DNA of 64,000 nucleotides from RGIG5612 sp045616165 (GCA_045616165.1 JAZLGF010000013.1:1-64000), one strand, 5' to 3'. Positions 41,040 to 50,475 are shown, numbered from the stretch's first letter. The notes: generated from the letters alone by a model not told the origin. A program made the numbers and translations.

Positions 41040-42833
41040 ATGGCTGAATTAATGAGTGGCTTTACTAGAAGCCACAGATGTACAGAAGTAAGTAATGAAC
41101 AAATAGGACAAAGTGTTACACTTATGGGATGGGTAAACCGTCGCCGTAATTTAGGAAGCTTAATATTTGTTGATTTACGTGACAGAAGCGGACTTATCCA
41201 AATTCTTTTTGACGAAAATAATATTGGTGCAGAAGGATATGAAAAAGCCCAGACTTTAAGAAATGAATTTGTTATCGCAGTTCGTGGTTTAGTACAAAAA
41301 AGAGATGGTGCTGTAAACGAAAACTTAAAGACAGGTGATATCGAAGTAAAGGCACTTGAACTTCGTATCTTAAGTGAATCACTTACACCACCTTTCCATA
41401 TTGAAGAAGATAGCCAGACAAAAGATGAATTAAGACTTAAATATAGATATCTTGACCTTCGTCGTCCAGACCTTCAAAAGAAGATTATGTTTAGAAATAA
41501 GGTAGCCCAAAGCGTACGTAATTTCTTATCAAGCGAAGGCTTCTTAGAAATAGAAACACCAATGCTTTGCAAGAGTACACCAGAAGGCGCAAGAGACTAT
41601 CTCGTACCTAGCCGTGTACATCCGGGAAGCTTTTATGCACTACCACAATCACCTCAGCTTTTTAAACAGCTTTTGATGTGTGCTGGATATGACCGTTATT
41701 ACCAAATAGCAAGATGCTTTAGAGACGAAGACTTAAGAGCAGACAGACAGCCAGAATTTACCCAAATAGATATGGAATTTTCATTTGCTAACGCAGATAC
41801 AGTAATGGAAACAAATGAAAGACTTATCGCACATGTATTTAAGGACGTTATGGATATGGAAATAACACTTCCAATTCCGCAAATGACATGGCAAGAAGCT
41901 ATGGACAGATACGGAAGTGATAAACCAGATACACGTTTCGAAATGGAACTTGTAGACGTAACGGAGGTAGTTAAAAATTGTGGATTTAGCGTATTTAGTA
42001 CCCCTGCTACAAAAGAAGGTTCATCAGTTCGTGGAATTTGTGTTAAAGGCGCAGTAGATATGCCACGTAAGAAAATAGATTCATTAGTAGAGTTTGTTAA
42101 AGATTATGGCGCAAAAGGACTAGCTTATCTTGGCATTAACGAAGATGAAACATATAAGAGCTCATTTGCAAAATTCATGAGCGAAGATGAATTAAAAGAA
42201 TTATTAGAAGAAATGGGAGCCCAAAAAGGAGATTTATGCTTCTTTGCAGCAGATGTAGATAAAGTAGTATATGCTAGCCTTGGCGCTTTAAGACTTAAAT
42301 TAGGCGAAGAATATGGCCTAATAGACCATGATAAATTTAATTTCCTTTGGGTAACAGAATTCCCACTTTTCGAGTATAGCGAAGAGCAAGAACGTTACGT
42401 TGCAATGCATCACCCATTTACAATGCCACTTGAAAGTGATGTTTGCTATCTTGATAATGAACCATATAAAGCAAAAGCAGCAGCATACGATATCGTACTT
42501 AACGGCGTTGAACTTGGTGGCGGAAGCGAACGTATATATAATCCTGAAATTCAAGAAAAAATGTTTGAAGCATTAGGATTTACAAAAGAAGAAGCATACG
42601 AAAGATTTGGATTTCTACTTGATGCATTTAAATATGGAGTTCCACCACATGCTGGACTTGCTTACGGTTTTGATCGTATGGTAATGCTTATGACAAAATC
42701 AGAAAGCATAAGAGACGTTATCGCATTTCCAAAGGTTAAAGATGCTAGCTGTCTTATGACGGGTGCACCGGGATTAGTTGATGGAAAACAATTAGAAGAA
42801 TTAGAAATTAAATTAGATCTTAAAGAAGAATAA
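41040..42833 (+). CDS. aspS: Aspartyl-tRNA synthetase
   Basis: 597 residues, the bacterial type with an N-terminal OB anticodon domain (MGWVNRRRNLGSLIFVDLRD), class II motifs IETPMLCKSTPEGARDYLVP, CFRDEDLRADRQPEFTQIDM and PPHAGLAYGFDRMVMLM, and the GAD insertion domain (about 290-410). Whether it also charges tRNA-Asn cannot be told here. Two bases separate it from aroC. Confidence 0.97.
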   Translation: MAELMSGFTRSHRCTEVSNEQIGQSVTLMGWVNRRRNLGSLIFVDLRDRSGLIQILFDENNIGAEGYEKAQTLRNEFVIAVRGLVQKRDGAVNENLKTGDIEVKALELRILSESLTPPFHIEEDSQTKDELRLKYRYLDLRRPDLQKKIMFRNKVAQSVRNFLSSEGFLEIETPMLCKSTPEGARDYLVPSRVHPGSFYALPQSPQLFKQLLMCAGYDRYYQIARCFRDEDLRADRQPEFTQIDMEFSFANADTVMETNERLIAHVFKDVMDMEITLPIPQMTWQEAMDRYGSDKPDTRFEMELVDVTEVVKNCGFSVFSTPATKEGSSVRGICVKGAVDMPRKKIDSLVEFVKDYGAKGLAYLGINEDETYKSSFAKFMSEDELKELLEEMGAQKGDLCFFAADVDKVVYASLGALRLKLGEEYGLIDHDKFNFLWVTEFPLFEYSEEQERYVAMHHPFTMPLESDVCYLDNEPYKAKAAAYDIVLNGVELGGGSERIYNPEIQEKMFEALGFTKEEAYERFGFLLDAFKYGVPPHAGLAYGFDRMVMLMTKSESIRDVIAFPKVKDASCLMTGAPGLVDGKQLEELEIKLDLKEE

Positions 42834-42835
42834 AA

Positions 42836-43807
42836 ATGGCAGGAAATTCTTTCGGAAATAACTTTATAGTTACAACATGGGGAGAGTCACACGGCGAATA
42901 TATAGGCGCTGTTGTTGATGGATGTCCGTCTGGCTTAGAACTTTGCGAAGAAGACTTTGCGCCTTTAATGCAAAGAAGAAGTCCAAAGCATAGAAATGAG
43001 CCGGATAAAGTAAAAATTCTTTCAGGCGTTTTTGAAGGAAAAACAACGGGTATGCCTATATCCTTAATTATTAAAAACGAAGATTGCAAATCAGAAGATT
43101 ATGAAGAATTAAAAGATATCTATCGTCCTGGACATGCTGATTTAGCTTATGAAGAAAAGTATGGCCTTAGGGATTATAGAGGTGGTGGACGAAGCTCGGG
43201 AAGAGAAAGCGCTACTAGAGTTGCTGCCGGAGTTATAGCTATAAAAATTCTTGATAAACTAAATATTAAGATTGAAAGTAAAGTAGGAATGCCACAAGGA
43301 ATTCCTGAAAATGATTCGGTAGGCGGAACAGTAAAGCTTACAATTAAGGGAGCGCCAAAAGGATTAGGAGAGCCAATTTTTGAAAAATTAGATGCAAATC
43401 TTTCAAAAGCACTTATGAGCATAGGTGCGGTCAAAGCGGTTGAAATAGGCTCAGGTGTAGAAAGCTCAAAGATGATGGCTTCAGAATTAAATGATGAATA
43501 TGTCATAAAAGATTCAAAGATAAAAAAGAAAACGAATAATGCAGGTGGAATTTTAGGTGGAATAAGTGATGGCGATGATATCGAAATTAAAATTCATTTT
43601 AAGCCAACACCTTCAATTTCAAGATATCAAAATACGGTTAACAAAAACAAAGAAGAAATAGAGTTTAGTGCTAAAGGAAGATTCGATACATGTATCGCAC
43701 CTAGAGGAGCGGTAGTGGCAGAAGCTATGGTAGCAATTACACTTGTTGATGCATTATTTGAAAACATGCACTCAAAGATGGAAAGTTTGGTTAAGTTTTA
43801 TGAATGA
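42836..43807 (+). CDS. aroC: Chorismate synthase
   Basis: 323 residues, shorter than the usual 360-390. Converts EPSP to chorismate with FMN, the last shared step to aromatic amino acids. Motifs TTWGESHGEYIGAVVDGCP, RPGHADLAYEEKYGLRDYRGG and GRSSGRESATRVAAGVIA are all present; GRFDTCIAPRGAVVAEAMVA is near the end. The C-terminal tail seen in many AroC is missing, but the catalytic core seems complete. No other shikimate gene is adjacent. The end overlaps tgt by 8 bp. Confidence 0.95.
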   Translation: MAGNSFGNNFIVTTWGESHGEYIGAVVDGCPSGLELCEEDFAPLMQRRSPKHRNEPDKVKILSGVFEGKTTGMPISLIIKNEDCKSEDYEELKDIYRPGHADLAYEEKYGLRDYRGGGRSSGRESATRVAAGVIAIKILDKLNIKIESKVGMPQGIPENDSVGGTVKLTIKGAPKGLGEPIFEKLDANLSKALMSIGAVKAVEIGSGVESSKMMASELNDEYVIKDSKIKKKTNNAGGILGGISDGDDIEIKIHFKPTPSISRYQNTVNKNKEEIEFSAKGRFDTCIAPRGAVVAEAMVAITLVDALFENMHSKMESLVKFYE

Positions 43808-44936
43808 TTACAAAATAGATAAACTAGATGGAAAAGCCAAAGCCGCCACATTCGAAACGGTGCATGGAACAATAAAAACACCTGTGTTCATGAACGTAGG
43901 AACAGTAGCAGCGATTAAAGGCGCTGTATCAACTACTGATCTTAAAGAAATAGGAACTCAGGTAGAATTAAGTAATACATATCATTTACATGTTCGCCCA
44001 GGTGATGAAGTAGTAAAGAAGATGGGTGGACTTCATAAATTCATGAATTGGGATAAACCTATCCTTACAGATTCGGGTGGATTCCAGGTATTTTCCTTAG
44101 CAAGTTTAAGAAAGATTTCAGAAGAAGGTGTAGCCTTTAATTCGCATATAGATGGGCGAAAAATATTTATGGGTCCGGAAGAAAGTATGCAAATTCAATC
44201 TAATTTGGCAAGCACAATAGCTATGGCTTTTGATGAATGTCCTAGTTCAACAGCTACAAGAGATTATGTTGCACCATCAGTAGATAGAACAACTAGATGG
44301 CTTCAAAGATGTAAAGATGCTATGGAAAGGCTTAATGAAAAGCCAGATACAATAAATAAAAACCAGATGCTCTTTGGAATAAACCAGGGCGCATGTTTTG
44401 AAGATATTAGAATAGAGCATGCACAAAAGATTACAGAGCTTAATCTTCCTGGATATGCTATAGGTGGACTTGCAGTGGGAGAAACGCATGAAGAGATGTA
44501 TAGAATTTTAGATGCTACAGTCCCATACCTTCCACAAGATAAACCAGTATATCTTATGGGAGTAGGAACACCAGCAAACATCTTAGAAGGAATAGAAAGA
44601 GGAGTAGACTTTTTCGATTGTGTATATCCAAGTAGAAATGGACGACATGGACATCTATATACAAACAATGGAAAAATAAATTTGTTTAATGCAAAATACG
44701 AATTAGACCCAAGGCCGATAGAAGAAGGATGTGCTTGTCCAGCATGCAAAAACTACTCCAGAAGCTATATAAGACACTTACTTAAAGCAAAAGAAATGCT
44801 CGGAATGCGCCTTTGTGTGTTGCATAATTTGTATTTTTATAATACAATGGTAAGCGATGCAAGAGAAGCTATTCTTGCAGGGAAGTTTTCTGAGTTTAAG
44901 AAACAGAAACTAGACGGATTCAAATCCGAAGAATAA
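43800..44936 (+). CDS. tgt: Queuine tRNA-ribosyltransferase
   Basis: 378 residues from the ATG at 43800 (MNDYKIDKLDGKA), chosen to overlap aroC by only 8 bp; an open frame reaching to 43743 is an artefact. Swaps guanine for preQ1 at position 34 of GUN tRNAs. Asp nucleophile region DFFDCVYPSRNGRHGHLYT, FGINQGACFEDIR, and zinc ligands CACPACKNYSRSYIRHLLKA with the later His are intact. yajC follows, a common tgt-yajC order. Confidence 0.96.
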   Translation: MNDYKIDKLDGKAKAATFETVHGTIKTPVFMNVGTVAAIKGAVSTTDLKEIGTQVELSNTYHLHVRPGDEVVKKMGGLHKFMNWDKPILTDSGGFQVFSLASLRKISEEGVAFNSHIDGRKIFMGPEESMQIQSNLASTIAMAFDECPSSTATRDYVAPSVDRTTRWLQRCKDAMERLNEKPDTINKNQMLFGINQGACFEDIRIEHAQKITELNLPGYAIGGLAVGETHEEMYRILDATVPYLPQDKPVYLMGVGTPANILEGIERGVDFFDCVYPSRNGRHGHLYTNNGKINLFNAKYELDPRPIEEGCACPACKNYSRSYIRHLLKAKEMLGMRLCVLHNLYFYNTMVSDAREAILAGKFSEFKKQKLDGFKSEE

Positions 44937-44958
44937 ACCTTTTTAGGAGGAACTAAGA

Positions 44959-45516
44959 ATGCCTTTAAACATGTTATTATTTGGTTGTGCAGGAACAGGC
45001 ACACAGGCAGCAGCAGACGGTGCTCAGCAAAGCGGAAGCTCATGGTGGGTAATTATTATTTATATCGTTATCTTCGCAGCTTTCATTTACTTCTTAATGA
45101 TTAGACCATCAAGAAAGCAGAAGAAAGAACAAGAAGCTCGTATGGGTGGTATGGAACCAGGCGATAGCGTTCTTACAACAAGCGGATTTTATGGAACAAT
45201 CGTAGCAATTAACGGTGACACAGTTATCGTTGAATTTGGTAACAATAAAAACTGTCGTATTCCTATGGCTAAACAAGCTATTTCACAGGTTGAAAAAGCT
45301 AATGCAGCCGCTATGGCAGCAGCCGCACCAGCCGCTCCAGCAGCTAGTGAAGGTGGAATTAAGAAATTCTTTGGTAGAAAGAAAGCAGCTGAAGAAGCAG
45401 TAGCTGAAGAAGCTCCTGCAGAAGCTCCTGTAGAAGCTCCTGTAGCAGAAGCTACAGCAGACAGTTCATCATCTTCTTCTGAGTCATCAACTGATGGCCC
45501 TAAGGATGCTGAGTAA
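44959..45516 (+). CDS. yajC: YajC-like preprotein translocase subunit with long acidic tail
   Basis: 185 residues; usual YajC is about 90-110. One membrane segment (WWVIIIYIVIFAAFIYFLMIRP) is followed by the YajC core (RKQKKEQEARMGGMEPGDSV to CRIPMAKQAISQVE). An additional 70-residue tail of Ala/Pro/Glu repeats (EAPAEAPVEAPVAEA, then a Ser run) has low complexity. AGGAGG precedes the ATG. In other species secD and secF follow; here serC does, after a terminator. Confidence 0.9.
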   Translation: MPLNMLLFGCAGTGTQAAADGAQQSGSSWWVIIIYIVIFAAFIYFLMIRPSRKQKKEQEARMGGMEPGDSVLTTSGFYGTIVAINGDTVIVEFGNNKNCRIPMAKQAISQVEKANAAAMAAAAPAAPAASEGGIKKFFGRKKAAEEAVAEEAPAEAPVEAPVAEATADSSSSSSESSTDGPKDAE

Positions 45517-45539
45517 TTTTAAGCAGTAGAAATACTTTA

Positions 45540-45576
45540 GGGCCGGGAAAATAAAATCCCGGCCCTTTTAATTTTT
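45540..45576 (+). terminator. Strong terminator after yajC
   Basis: GGGCCGGGA-(8)-TCCCGGCCC followed by TTTT. Separates tgt-yajC from serC. Confidence 0.95.
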
Positions 45577-45597
45577 AAATTTAAGGAGATAAGAAAA

Positions 45598-46677
45598 ATG
45601 ACTAGAGTTTATAATTTTGCGGCGGGTCCAGCAACCCTCCCGGAAGAAGTACTAAAAGAGGCAGCAGATGAGATGCTCGATTATAAGGGCTTAGGAATAT
45701 CCGTAATGGAAATGTCCCATCGAAGTAAAGACTTTGAAAATATTCTTTTTGGTGCAAAGCAGGATTTAGTAGATCTTCTTAATATTCCAGATAACTATGA
45801 AGTGCTCTTTGTTCAAGGAGGAGCATCCCAGCAGTTTGCTGCTGTTCCTATGAACCTTATGAAAAACAAAGTTGCAGATTATATAGTAACAGGCCAGTGG
45901 TCTAAAAAAGCATATAATGAAGGCGCACTTTTTGGTCAGGCAAATAAAATAGCAACAAGCGAAGATAAAACATTTTCTTATATTCCAGATTGCGATGACT
46001 TACCAATTAGTGAAAATGCGGATTATGTTTATATATGCGAAAATAACACAATTTACGGAACAAAATTTCAAAAGCTTCCAAACACAAAAGGAAAAATATT
46101 AGTAGCTGACCAAAGCTCAATGTTTTTATCAGAGCCATGCGATGTTTCGAAATACGGAATTATTTTCGCAGGCGCACAAAAGAACATTGGACCAGCCGGA
46201 GTAGTTGTTGTTATTATTAGAAAAGACCTTATAACAGATGAGGTGCTTCCAAACACACCAACAATGCTAAAATATAAAACACAAGCAGATAATGATTCTT
46301 TATATAACACGCCACCTGCATATGGAATTTATATGTGCGGAAAAGTCTTTAAGTGGATTAAAGCACTAGGTGGACTAGAAGCTATGAAAGAGCGAAACGT
46401 AAAGAAAGCTAAAGTTTTATATGACTTCTTAGATCAAAGTAAACTCTTTAAAGGCACAGTAGAAAAAGAGAGCCGCTCAATAATGAATGTACCGTTTATA
46501 ACTGGTGACGAAGAACTAGATAAGAAGTTTATAGCTGAATCTAGCGCAGCAGGATTTATCCAGCTTAAAGGCCATAGAACAGTCGGTGGTATGAGAGCTT
46601 CTATCTATAACGCTATGCCTTATGAAGGAGTAGTTAAGCTAGTAGAATTTATGGATGCATTTGAAAAAAATAACTAG
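45598..46677 (+). CDS. serC: Phosphoserine aminotransferase
   Basis: 359 residues. PLP transaminase making phosphoserine from 3-phosphohydroxypyruvate. Start YNFAAGPATLPEEVL, SRFMEMSHRSKDF-like VMEMSHRSKDFENI, and the PLP Lys in FAGAQKNIGPAGVVVV are clear. TVGGMRASIYNAMP near the C-terminus binds substrate phosphate. AAGGAG precedes the ATG. Functionally coupled to serA, 165 bp downstream across a GC-rich repeat region. Confidence 0.97.
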   Translation: MTRVYNFAAGPATLPEEVLKEAADEMLDYKGLGISVMEMSHRSKDFENILFGAKQDLVDLLNIPDNYEVLFVQGGASQQFAAVPMNLMKNKVADYIVTGQWSKKAYNEGALFGQANKIATSEDKTFSYIPDCDDLPISENADYVYICENNTIYGTKFQKLPNTKGKILVADQSSMFLSEPCDVSKYGIIFAGAQKNIGPAGVVVVIIRKDLITDEVLPNTPTMLKYKTQADNDSLYNTPPAYGIYMCGKVFKWIKALGGLEAMKERNVKKAKVLYDFLDQSKLFKGTVEKESRSIMNVPFITGDEELDKKFIAESSAAGFIQLKGHRTVGGMRASIYNAMPYEGVVKLVEFMDAFEKNN

Positions 46678-46841
46678 TTTCTTCGCGCGAGCAGGAGGGC
46701 ACCATACGAGCAGGAGGGACCCTATTAGGGGAGGTACCTGCGAAGTATGGGAGATGTCCTGCGGGAGCGAAGAACGCTCGCGCTCAGAATGCGGGAGCGA
46801 AGAACGTGGGAGCGAAGAACAAAAAATAATAGGAGAAAGAT
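46678..46841 (+). repeat. GC-rich repeat mosaic between serC and serA
   Basis: Contains CGAGCAGGAGGG twice (46688-46699, 46707-46718) and GCGGGAGCGAAGAACG twice (46761-46776, 46791-46806) plus a shorter third copy (46807-46820). TTCTTCGC at the left and GCGAAGAA at the right, with GGAGGGCACCATAC opposed to GTATGGGAGATGTCC, give a long imperfect fold. Composition is far from the surrounding AT-rich DNA. A 64-codon open frame across it has biased, non-protein-like content and is rejected. Serves at least as the serA leader (AGGAGA at 46831). Confidence 0.75.
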
Positions 46842-47984
46842 ATGTATAAATATAAATGTTTAAATCCAATAGCAAAAATAGGACTAAATAATTTTTCGGA
46901 CCAATATGTGAAGGTAGAGGAAAATGAAAACGCAGATGTTATCTTAGTAAGAAGCGCTAAGATGCATGAGATGGAGTTTGATAAGGACCTTAAAGCAATC
47001 GCTAGAGCGGGAGCAGGAGTTAACAATATTCCACTTGAAAGATGCGCAAACGAAGGCATCGTAGTTTTTAATACACCAGGGGCAAACGCAAATGGCGTAA
47101 AAGAACTTTTTATCTTTAGCGCGATAGCAGGCCTTAGAGATATAGTAGGTGGAATAAATTGGACCGAGGCAAATAAAGGCAATGAAACAATTGCAGAAGA
47201 TACAGAAAAAGAAAAGAAAAAGTTTGTAGGATATGAACTTTTTGGAAAGAACCTTGCAGTAGTAGGACTTGGAGCAATAGGCGCTAAAGTAGCTAATGTA
47301 GCGATAGATTTAGGAATGAATGTTTTAGGTTATGATGCATTCTTAAATGATGCGATGAAAGCAAATCTTAAACCAGAAGTAAAAATAGCAAACACGTTAG
47401 ATGAGATTGCCGCTTTTGCTAATCTTCTTACGATACATGTACCGGCACTAGACGCTACAAAAGGAATGATTAATAAAGATTTACTTGATAAGTGTAACGA
47501 TGGACTTATCGTAATAAATCTAGCTAGAGATACTTTGGTAAATACTGCTGATATGAAAGAAGCTTTAGAAAGTGGAAAAGTTAAAAAGTATGTATGCGAT
47601 TTTCCAACAGCCGAAGGCGCAGCTCTTCCAAATACAATATTAATTCCACACTTAGGTGCATCGACCGAAGAGAGCGAAGATAATTGTGCTATAATGGCGG
47701 TAAAGGAAATCGTAGATTTCTTAGAAAACGGAAATATAAAAAATAGTGTAAATTATCCAAATGTAGATTTAGGTCCAAAACAAGGAAAGAGACTAGCTAT
47801 TTGCTATAAAGGAATAGATGATGTAACGGTACTTACGGATATGGTAAAAAAAGCTGGTGCAACTATAAAAACTTTTGCAGCTAATAAAAAAGGCGATTTT
47901 GGATATGCATTGTTTGATATCGATGGAGATGTAAATATAGATAACTTAGAAAACGAAGGTATCTTAAAGGCAAGAATTATTTAA
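46842..47984 (+). CDS. serA: D-3-phosphoglycerate dehydrogenase
   Basis: 380 residues. Oxidises 3-phosphoglycerate in the first step of serine synthesis. Rossmann GYELFGKNLAVVGLGAIGAK (about 130-148), catalytic Arg in NLARDTLVNTADM, Glu and the catalytic His in LIPHLGASTEESEDN are present. A C-terminal ACT-like regulatory domain of about 70 residues follows. This is the shorter form typical of a serC-serA-DUF1015 cluster in Firmicutes. Start after AGGAGA. Confidence 0.96.
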   Translation: MYKYKCLNPIAKIGLNNFSDQYVKVEENENADVILVRSAKMHEMEFDKDLKAIARAGAGVNNIPLERCANEGIVVFNTPGANANGVKELFIFSAIAGLRDIVGGINWTEANKGNETIAEDTEKEKKKFVGYELFGKNLAVVGLGAIGAKVANVAIDLGMNVLGYDAFLNDAMKANLKPEVKIANTLDEIAAFANLLTIHVPALDATKGMINKDLLDKCNDGLIVINLARDTLVNTADMKEALESGKVKKYVCDFPTAEGAALPNTILIPHLGASTEESEDNCAIMAVKEIVDFLENGNIKNSVNYPNVDLGPKQGKRLAICYKGIDDVTVLTDMVKKAGATIKTFAANKKGDFGYALFDIDGDVNIDNLENEGILKARII

Positions 47985-47999
47985 GTTGAAAGGTTAGAT

Positions 48000-49235
48000 A
48001 TGGTAAATATAAAACCGTTTAAGGCAATAAGACCAAATAAAGAGTATGTAGAAAAAGTTTCAACACTTCCTTACGACGTTTATTCGGAAGAGGAAGCAAG
48101 AGAGATTGTGAGTAATAACCCACAATCTTTTTTGAGTATTGTAAGACCGGAGACAACCTTTCCAAAAGGCGAAGATATTTATAGCCAGGAAGTTTATGAA
48201 AAAGCTAAAAGTTTAATCGAAGAAAATATTGAAAAAGGCGTTTTAGTTCAAGAAGAAAAAGATTGCTATTATATCTATAAAGAAGTAGCAAATGGTAGAG
48301 AGCAAACGGGTCTTGTTGCATGCTTTAGTGTTGATGACTATAACAACAATGTAATTAAGAAACATGAATTTACAAGGCAGGAAAAAGAAGATGATAGAAC
48401 AAGACATATTGATGTTTGTTCAGCGCACACAGGACTTGTTTTCTTAGCTTACAAGGCGGAAGTAAAAATAAAAAACATAATAGAAGAAGCAAGCAATAAA
48501 GAACCGCTTTTTGATTTTGTTTCAACGGATAATGTAAGGCAGCTTGTTTGGAAAGTAGATGATGAAAACACAGTCCAAGAGCTAACACTAGCCTTTGCCA
48601 AGATAGAAAGCCTTTATATTGCAGATGGCCATCATAGATGCGCTTCTGCCGCAAGCGTTTGTAAAAAGAAAAGAGAAGAAAATCCTAACTTTAATGGTAA
48701 AGAAGAATTTAATTATTTTCTGGCAGTAGCTTTCCCACATGATGAGCTTCTTGTTATGCCATATTACAGAGTTGTAAAAGACTTAAATGGATATACACCT
48801 GAAGAATTTTTGCAAAAATTAGAAAAAGTTGGATTTGACGTACAAAAAGTAGAAAAGCAATTCCAACCTTGTAAAAAAGGTGAAATAGGAATACTTCTTG
48901 AAAATATTTGGTATAAGGTAGTAGCAAAAGAAGAAATATTAAAAGATGATGCAGTAGGTTCGTTAGAAGTTACTATGCTTCAAGAAAATATATTAAAGCC
49001 AATTTTAGGAATTGAAGATCCTAGAACAGATAATCGAATTGATTTTGTAGGTGGAATAAAGGGCCTAAATGAGCTTGAAAAACGTTGCAAAGAAGATATG
49101 AAAGTAGCTTTTGCACTTTATCCAACTTCTATGGACGAGTTAATAAGAGTTACTAATGAGCAGAAAGTTATGCCACCAAAATCGACATGGTTCGAGCCTA
49201 AACTTCAAAGCGGACTTTTCGTGCACAAATTCTAA
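48000..49235 (+). CDS. DUF1015 family protein
   Basis: 411 residues. DUF1015 is often encoded beside serC and serA and has been suggested to act as a kinase in serine metabolism in some archaea/bacteria, but I cannot assign an activity. Conserved pieces here: IRPNKEYVEKVSTLPYDVYS at the N-terminus, RHIDVCSAHTGLVFLAY and the invariant IADGHHRCASAASV. Starts 15 bases after serA with AGGTTAG; same operon. Confidence 0.9.
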   Translation: MVNIKPFKAIRPNKEYVEKVSTLPYDVYSEEEAREIVSNNPQSFLSIVRPETTFPKGEDIYSQEVYEKAKSLIEENIEKGVLVQEEKDCYYIYKEVANGREQTGLVACFSVDDYNNNVIKKHEFTRQEKEDDRTRHIDVCSAHTGLVFLAYKAEVKIKNIIEEASNKEPLFDFVSTDNVRQLVWKVDDENTVQELTLAFAKIESLYIADGHHRCASAASVCKKKREENPNFNGKEEFNYFLAVAFPHDELLVMPYYRVVKDLNGYTPEEFLQKLEKVGFDVQKVEKQFQPCKKGEIGILLENIWYKVVAKEEILKDDAVGSLEVTMLQENILKPILGIEDPRTDNRIDFVGGIKGLNELEKRCKEDMKVAFALYPTSMDELIRVTNEQKVMPPKSTWFEPKLQSGLFVHKF

Positions 49236-49263
49236 ACTACCAAAAAAGAACCGGGCGTTAACA

Positions 49264-49361
49264 TTGATTTTAAGTTTGAAAAGTGCTATAACAATATAGG
49301 AAATTTGTTAGACAAATTTTTAAATATTAAGCTTAATTTTTAAATTTATTGGAGGGAAAAA
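49264..49361 (+). promoter_or_regulatory. Promoter and structured leader of the BKACE gene
   Basis: TTGATT at 49264-49269, 17-nt spacer, TATAAC at 49287-49292. The leader contains AAATTTG-TTAGA-CAAATTT followed by TT (49301-49321) and ATTAAGCTTAAT followed by TTTT (49326-49341), each looking like a weak terminator or attenuator, then the GGAGGG ribosome site. No known riboswitch was recognised. Confidence 0.55.
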
Positions 49362-50234
49362 ATGGCAGATTTAAAAGCATTAAAAAACAAAACTATCATT
49401 ACTGTTGCTCCTACTGGCGCATGGCCAAAAAAAGAGAACAACCCTAACGTTCCTATGGATCCAGAAGAGATCGCAGCAGACGTTTATGAGTGCTGGAAAG
49501 CTGGCGCAGCAGTAGCCCATCTTCATATGAGAGATGAAAACGGAAACGGTGCTATGGATCCTGTTAGATTCAAAAAGACTGTTGAACTTATCAAAGGCTA
49601 TGAAGATTGTGACATTATTCTTAACCTTACAACATCAGGTGACATCCACGCTGACGATGAAATCCGTGTTGCTCATGTTAAAGAATTAAAACCAGATATG
49701 GCATCATATGACTGTGGTTCTATGAACTGGTTAAACAGTGGTTTATTTATTAACAGCCCTAAGTTCCTTGAAGATTGTGGATACTTATTCCAGGAATTAG
49801 GTGTTAAACCTGAAATTGAAGCTTTTGATCCTGGTATGATCGGAAACGCTGCATACTACATCAAAAAAGGCGTTCTTACAACTCCTGTACACTTCCAGTT
49901 CTGTATGGGTTGTGCAAACGGTATCTCAGGTACAATGAAGAACCTTGTATTCATGAAAGAAGAAGCTGATAGATTAGTAGGACCAGAAAACTATACATGG
50001 TCATGCTTCGGTGTTGGACATTCAGCTATGGAAATGCTCTATGGTGCAGTAGCACTTGGTGGACATATCCGTGTTGGTATGGAAGACAACGTTCTTTTCT
50101 CAAAAGGTGTTCTTGCTGAGAACAATGCACAGTTCGTTAAGAGAGCAGTTGAAGCTGTTAAATTATACGGCAGAGAAGTTGCTACTCCTGATGAAGCTCG
50201 TCAGTTATTAAATCTTGCTCCATATAACAAATAA
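49362..50234 (+). CDS. BKACE-family beta-keto acid cleavage enzyme (3-keto-5-aminohexanoate cleavage type)
   Basis: 290 residues. DUF849/BKACE enzymes use zinc to transfer the acyl part of a beta-keto acid to acetyl-CoA, giving acetoacetate and a new acyl-CoA; Kce does this in lysine fermentation. Zinc-binding HLHMRDENG (near residue 46), NLTTSGDIHADDEIRV, and GVKPEIEAFDPGMIGNAA match the TIM-barrel family. No kamA, kamD or other lysine-fermentation gene is in the window, so the substrate is open. A zinc-ribbon protein follows. Codon usage is more GC-balanced than most neighbours, suggesting high expression. Confidence 0.88.
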   Translation: MADLKALKNKTIITVAPTGAWPKKENNPNVPMDPEEIAADVYECWKAGAAVAHLHMRDENGNGAMDPVRFKKTVELIKGYEDCDIILNLTTSGDIHADDEIRVAHVKELKPDMASYDCGSMNWLNSGLFINSPKFLEDCGYLFQELGVKPEIEAFDPGMIGNAAYYIKKGVLTTPVHFQFCMGCANGISGTMKNLVFMKEEADRLVGPENYTWSCFGVGHSAMEMLYGAVALGGHIRVGMEDNVLFSKGVLAENNAQFVKRAVEAVKLYGREVATPDEARQLLNLAPYNK

Positions 50235-50246
50235 GGAAATAGTTTT

Positions 50247-50435
50247 ATGACTTGGGGTGCACAATACATGTGCTACGCTTGCAAAAAGTGTGGCAAGAAA
50301 TACAAATATGCTATTGATTTAATTGGTGATTTTGGACCAGACTTTGGAAAATGTCCTGAGTGTAATAGCGAAGGAACATTAGAATACGAAGGCCCCGTTT
50401 CTGTAGAAACCAGCCAATATGAAGAAGTAGAATAA
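50247..50435 (+). CDS. Small zinc-ribbon protein
   Basis: 62 residues: CYACKKCGKKYKYAID ... FGKCPECNSEGTLE gives a CxxC-CxxC rubredoxin-like/zinc-ribbon knuckle, with an acidic tail. It lies 12 bp after the BKACE gene and shares its terminator, so it is probably in the same unit. AAGGAAATAG precedes the start. Role unknown. Confidence 0.82.
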   Translation: MTWGAQYMCYACKKCGKKYKYAIDLIGDFGPDFGKCPECNSEGTLEYEGPVSVETSQYEEVE

Positions 50436-50440
50436 AGCTA

Positions 50441-50475
50441 AAAACTGCTGCGAGAAATCGCAGCAGTTTTATTTA
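50441..50475 (+). terminator. Terminator after the zinc-ribbon gene
   Basis: AAAACTGCTGCGA-GAAA-TCGCAGCAGTTTT, then an AT-rich tail: a 13-bp perfect stem. Confidence 0.95.

Noticed and set aside
46720..46760. A T-box antiterminator (AGGGGAGGTACC) ahead of serA
   Set aside because: It lacks the full AGGGTGGnACCGCG core, the specifier loop and a terminator.
46655..46849. A 64-codon open frame between serC and serA
   Set aside because: Rich in repeated GSEER from the DNA repeats; overlaps the serC stop region and the serA ribosome site; not protein-like.
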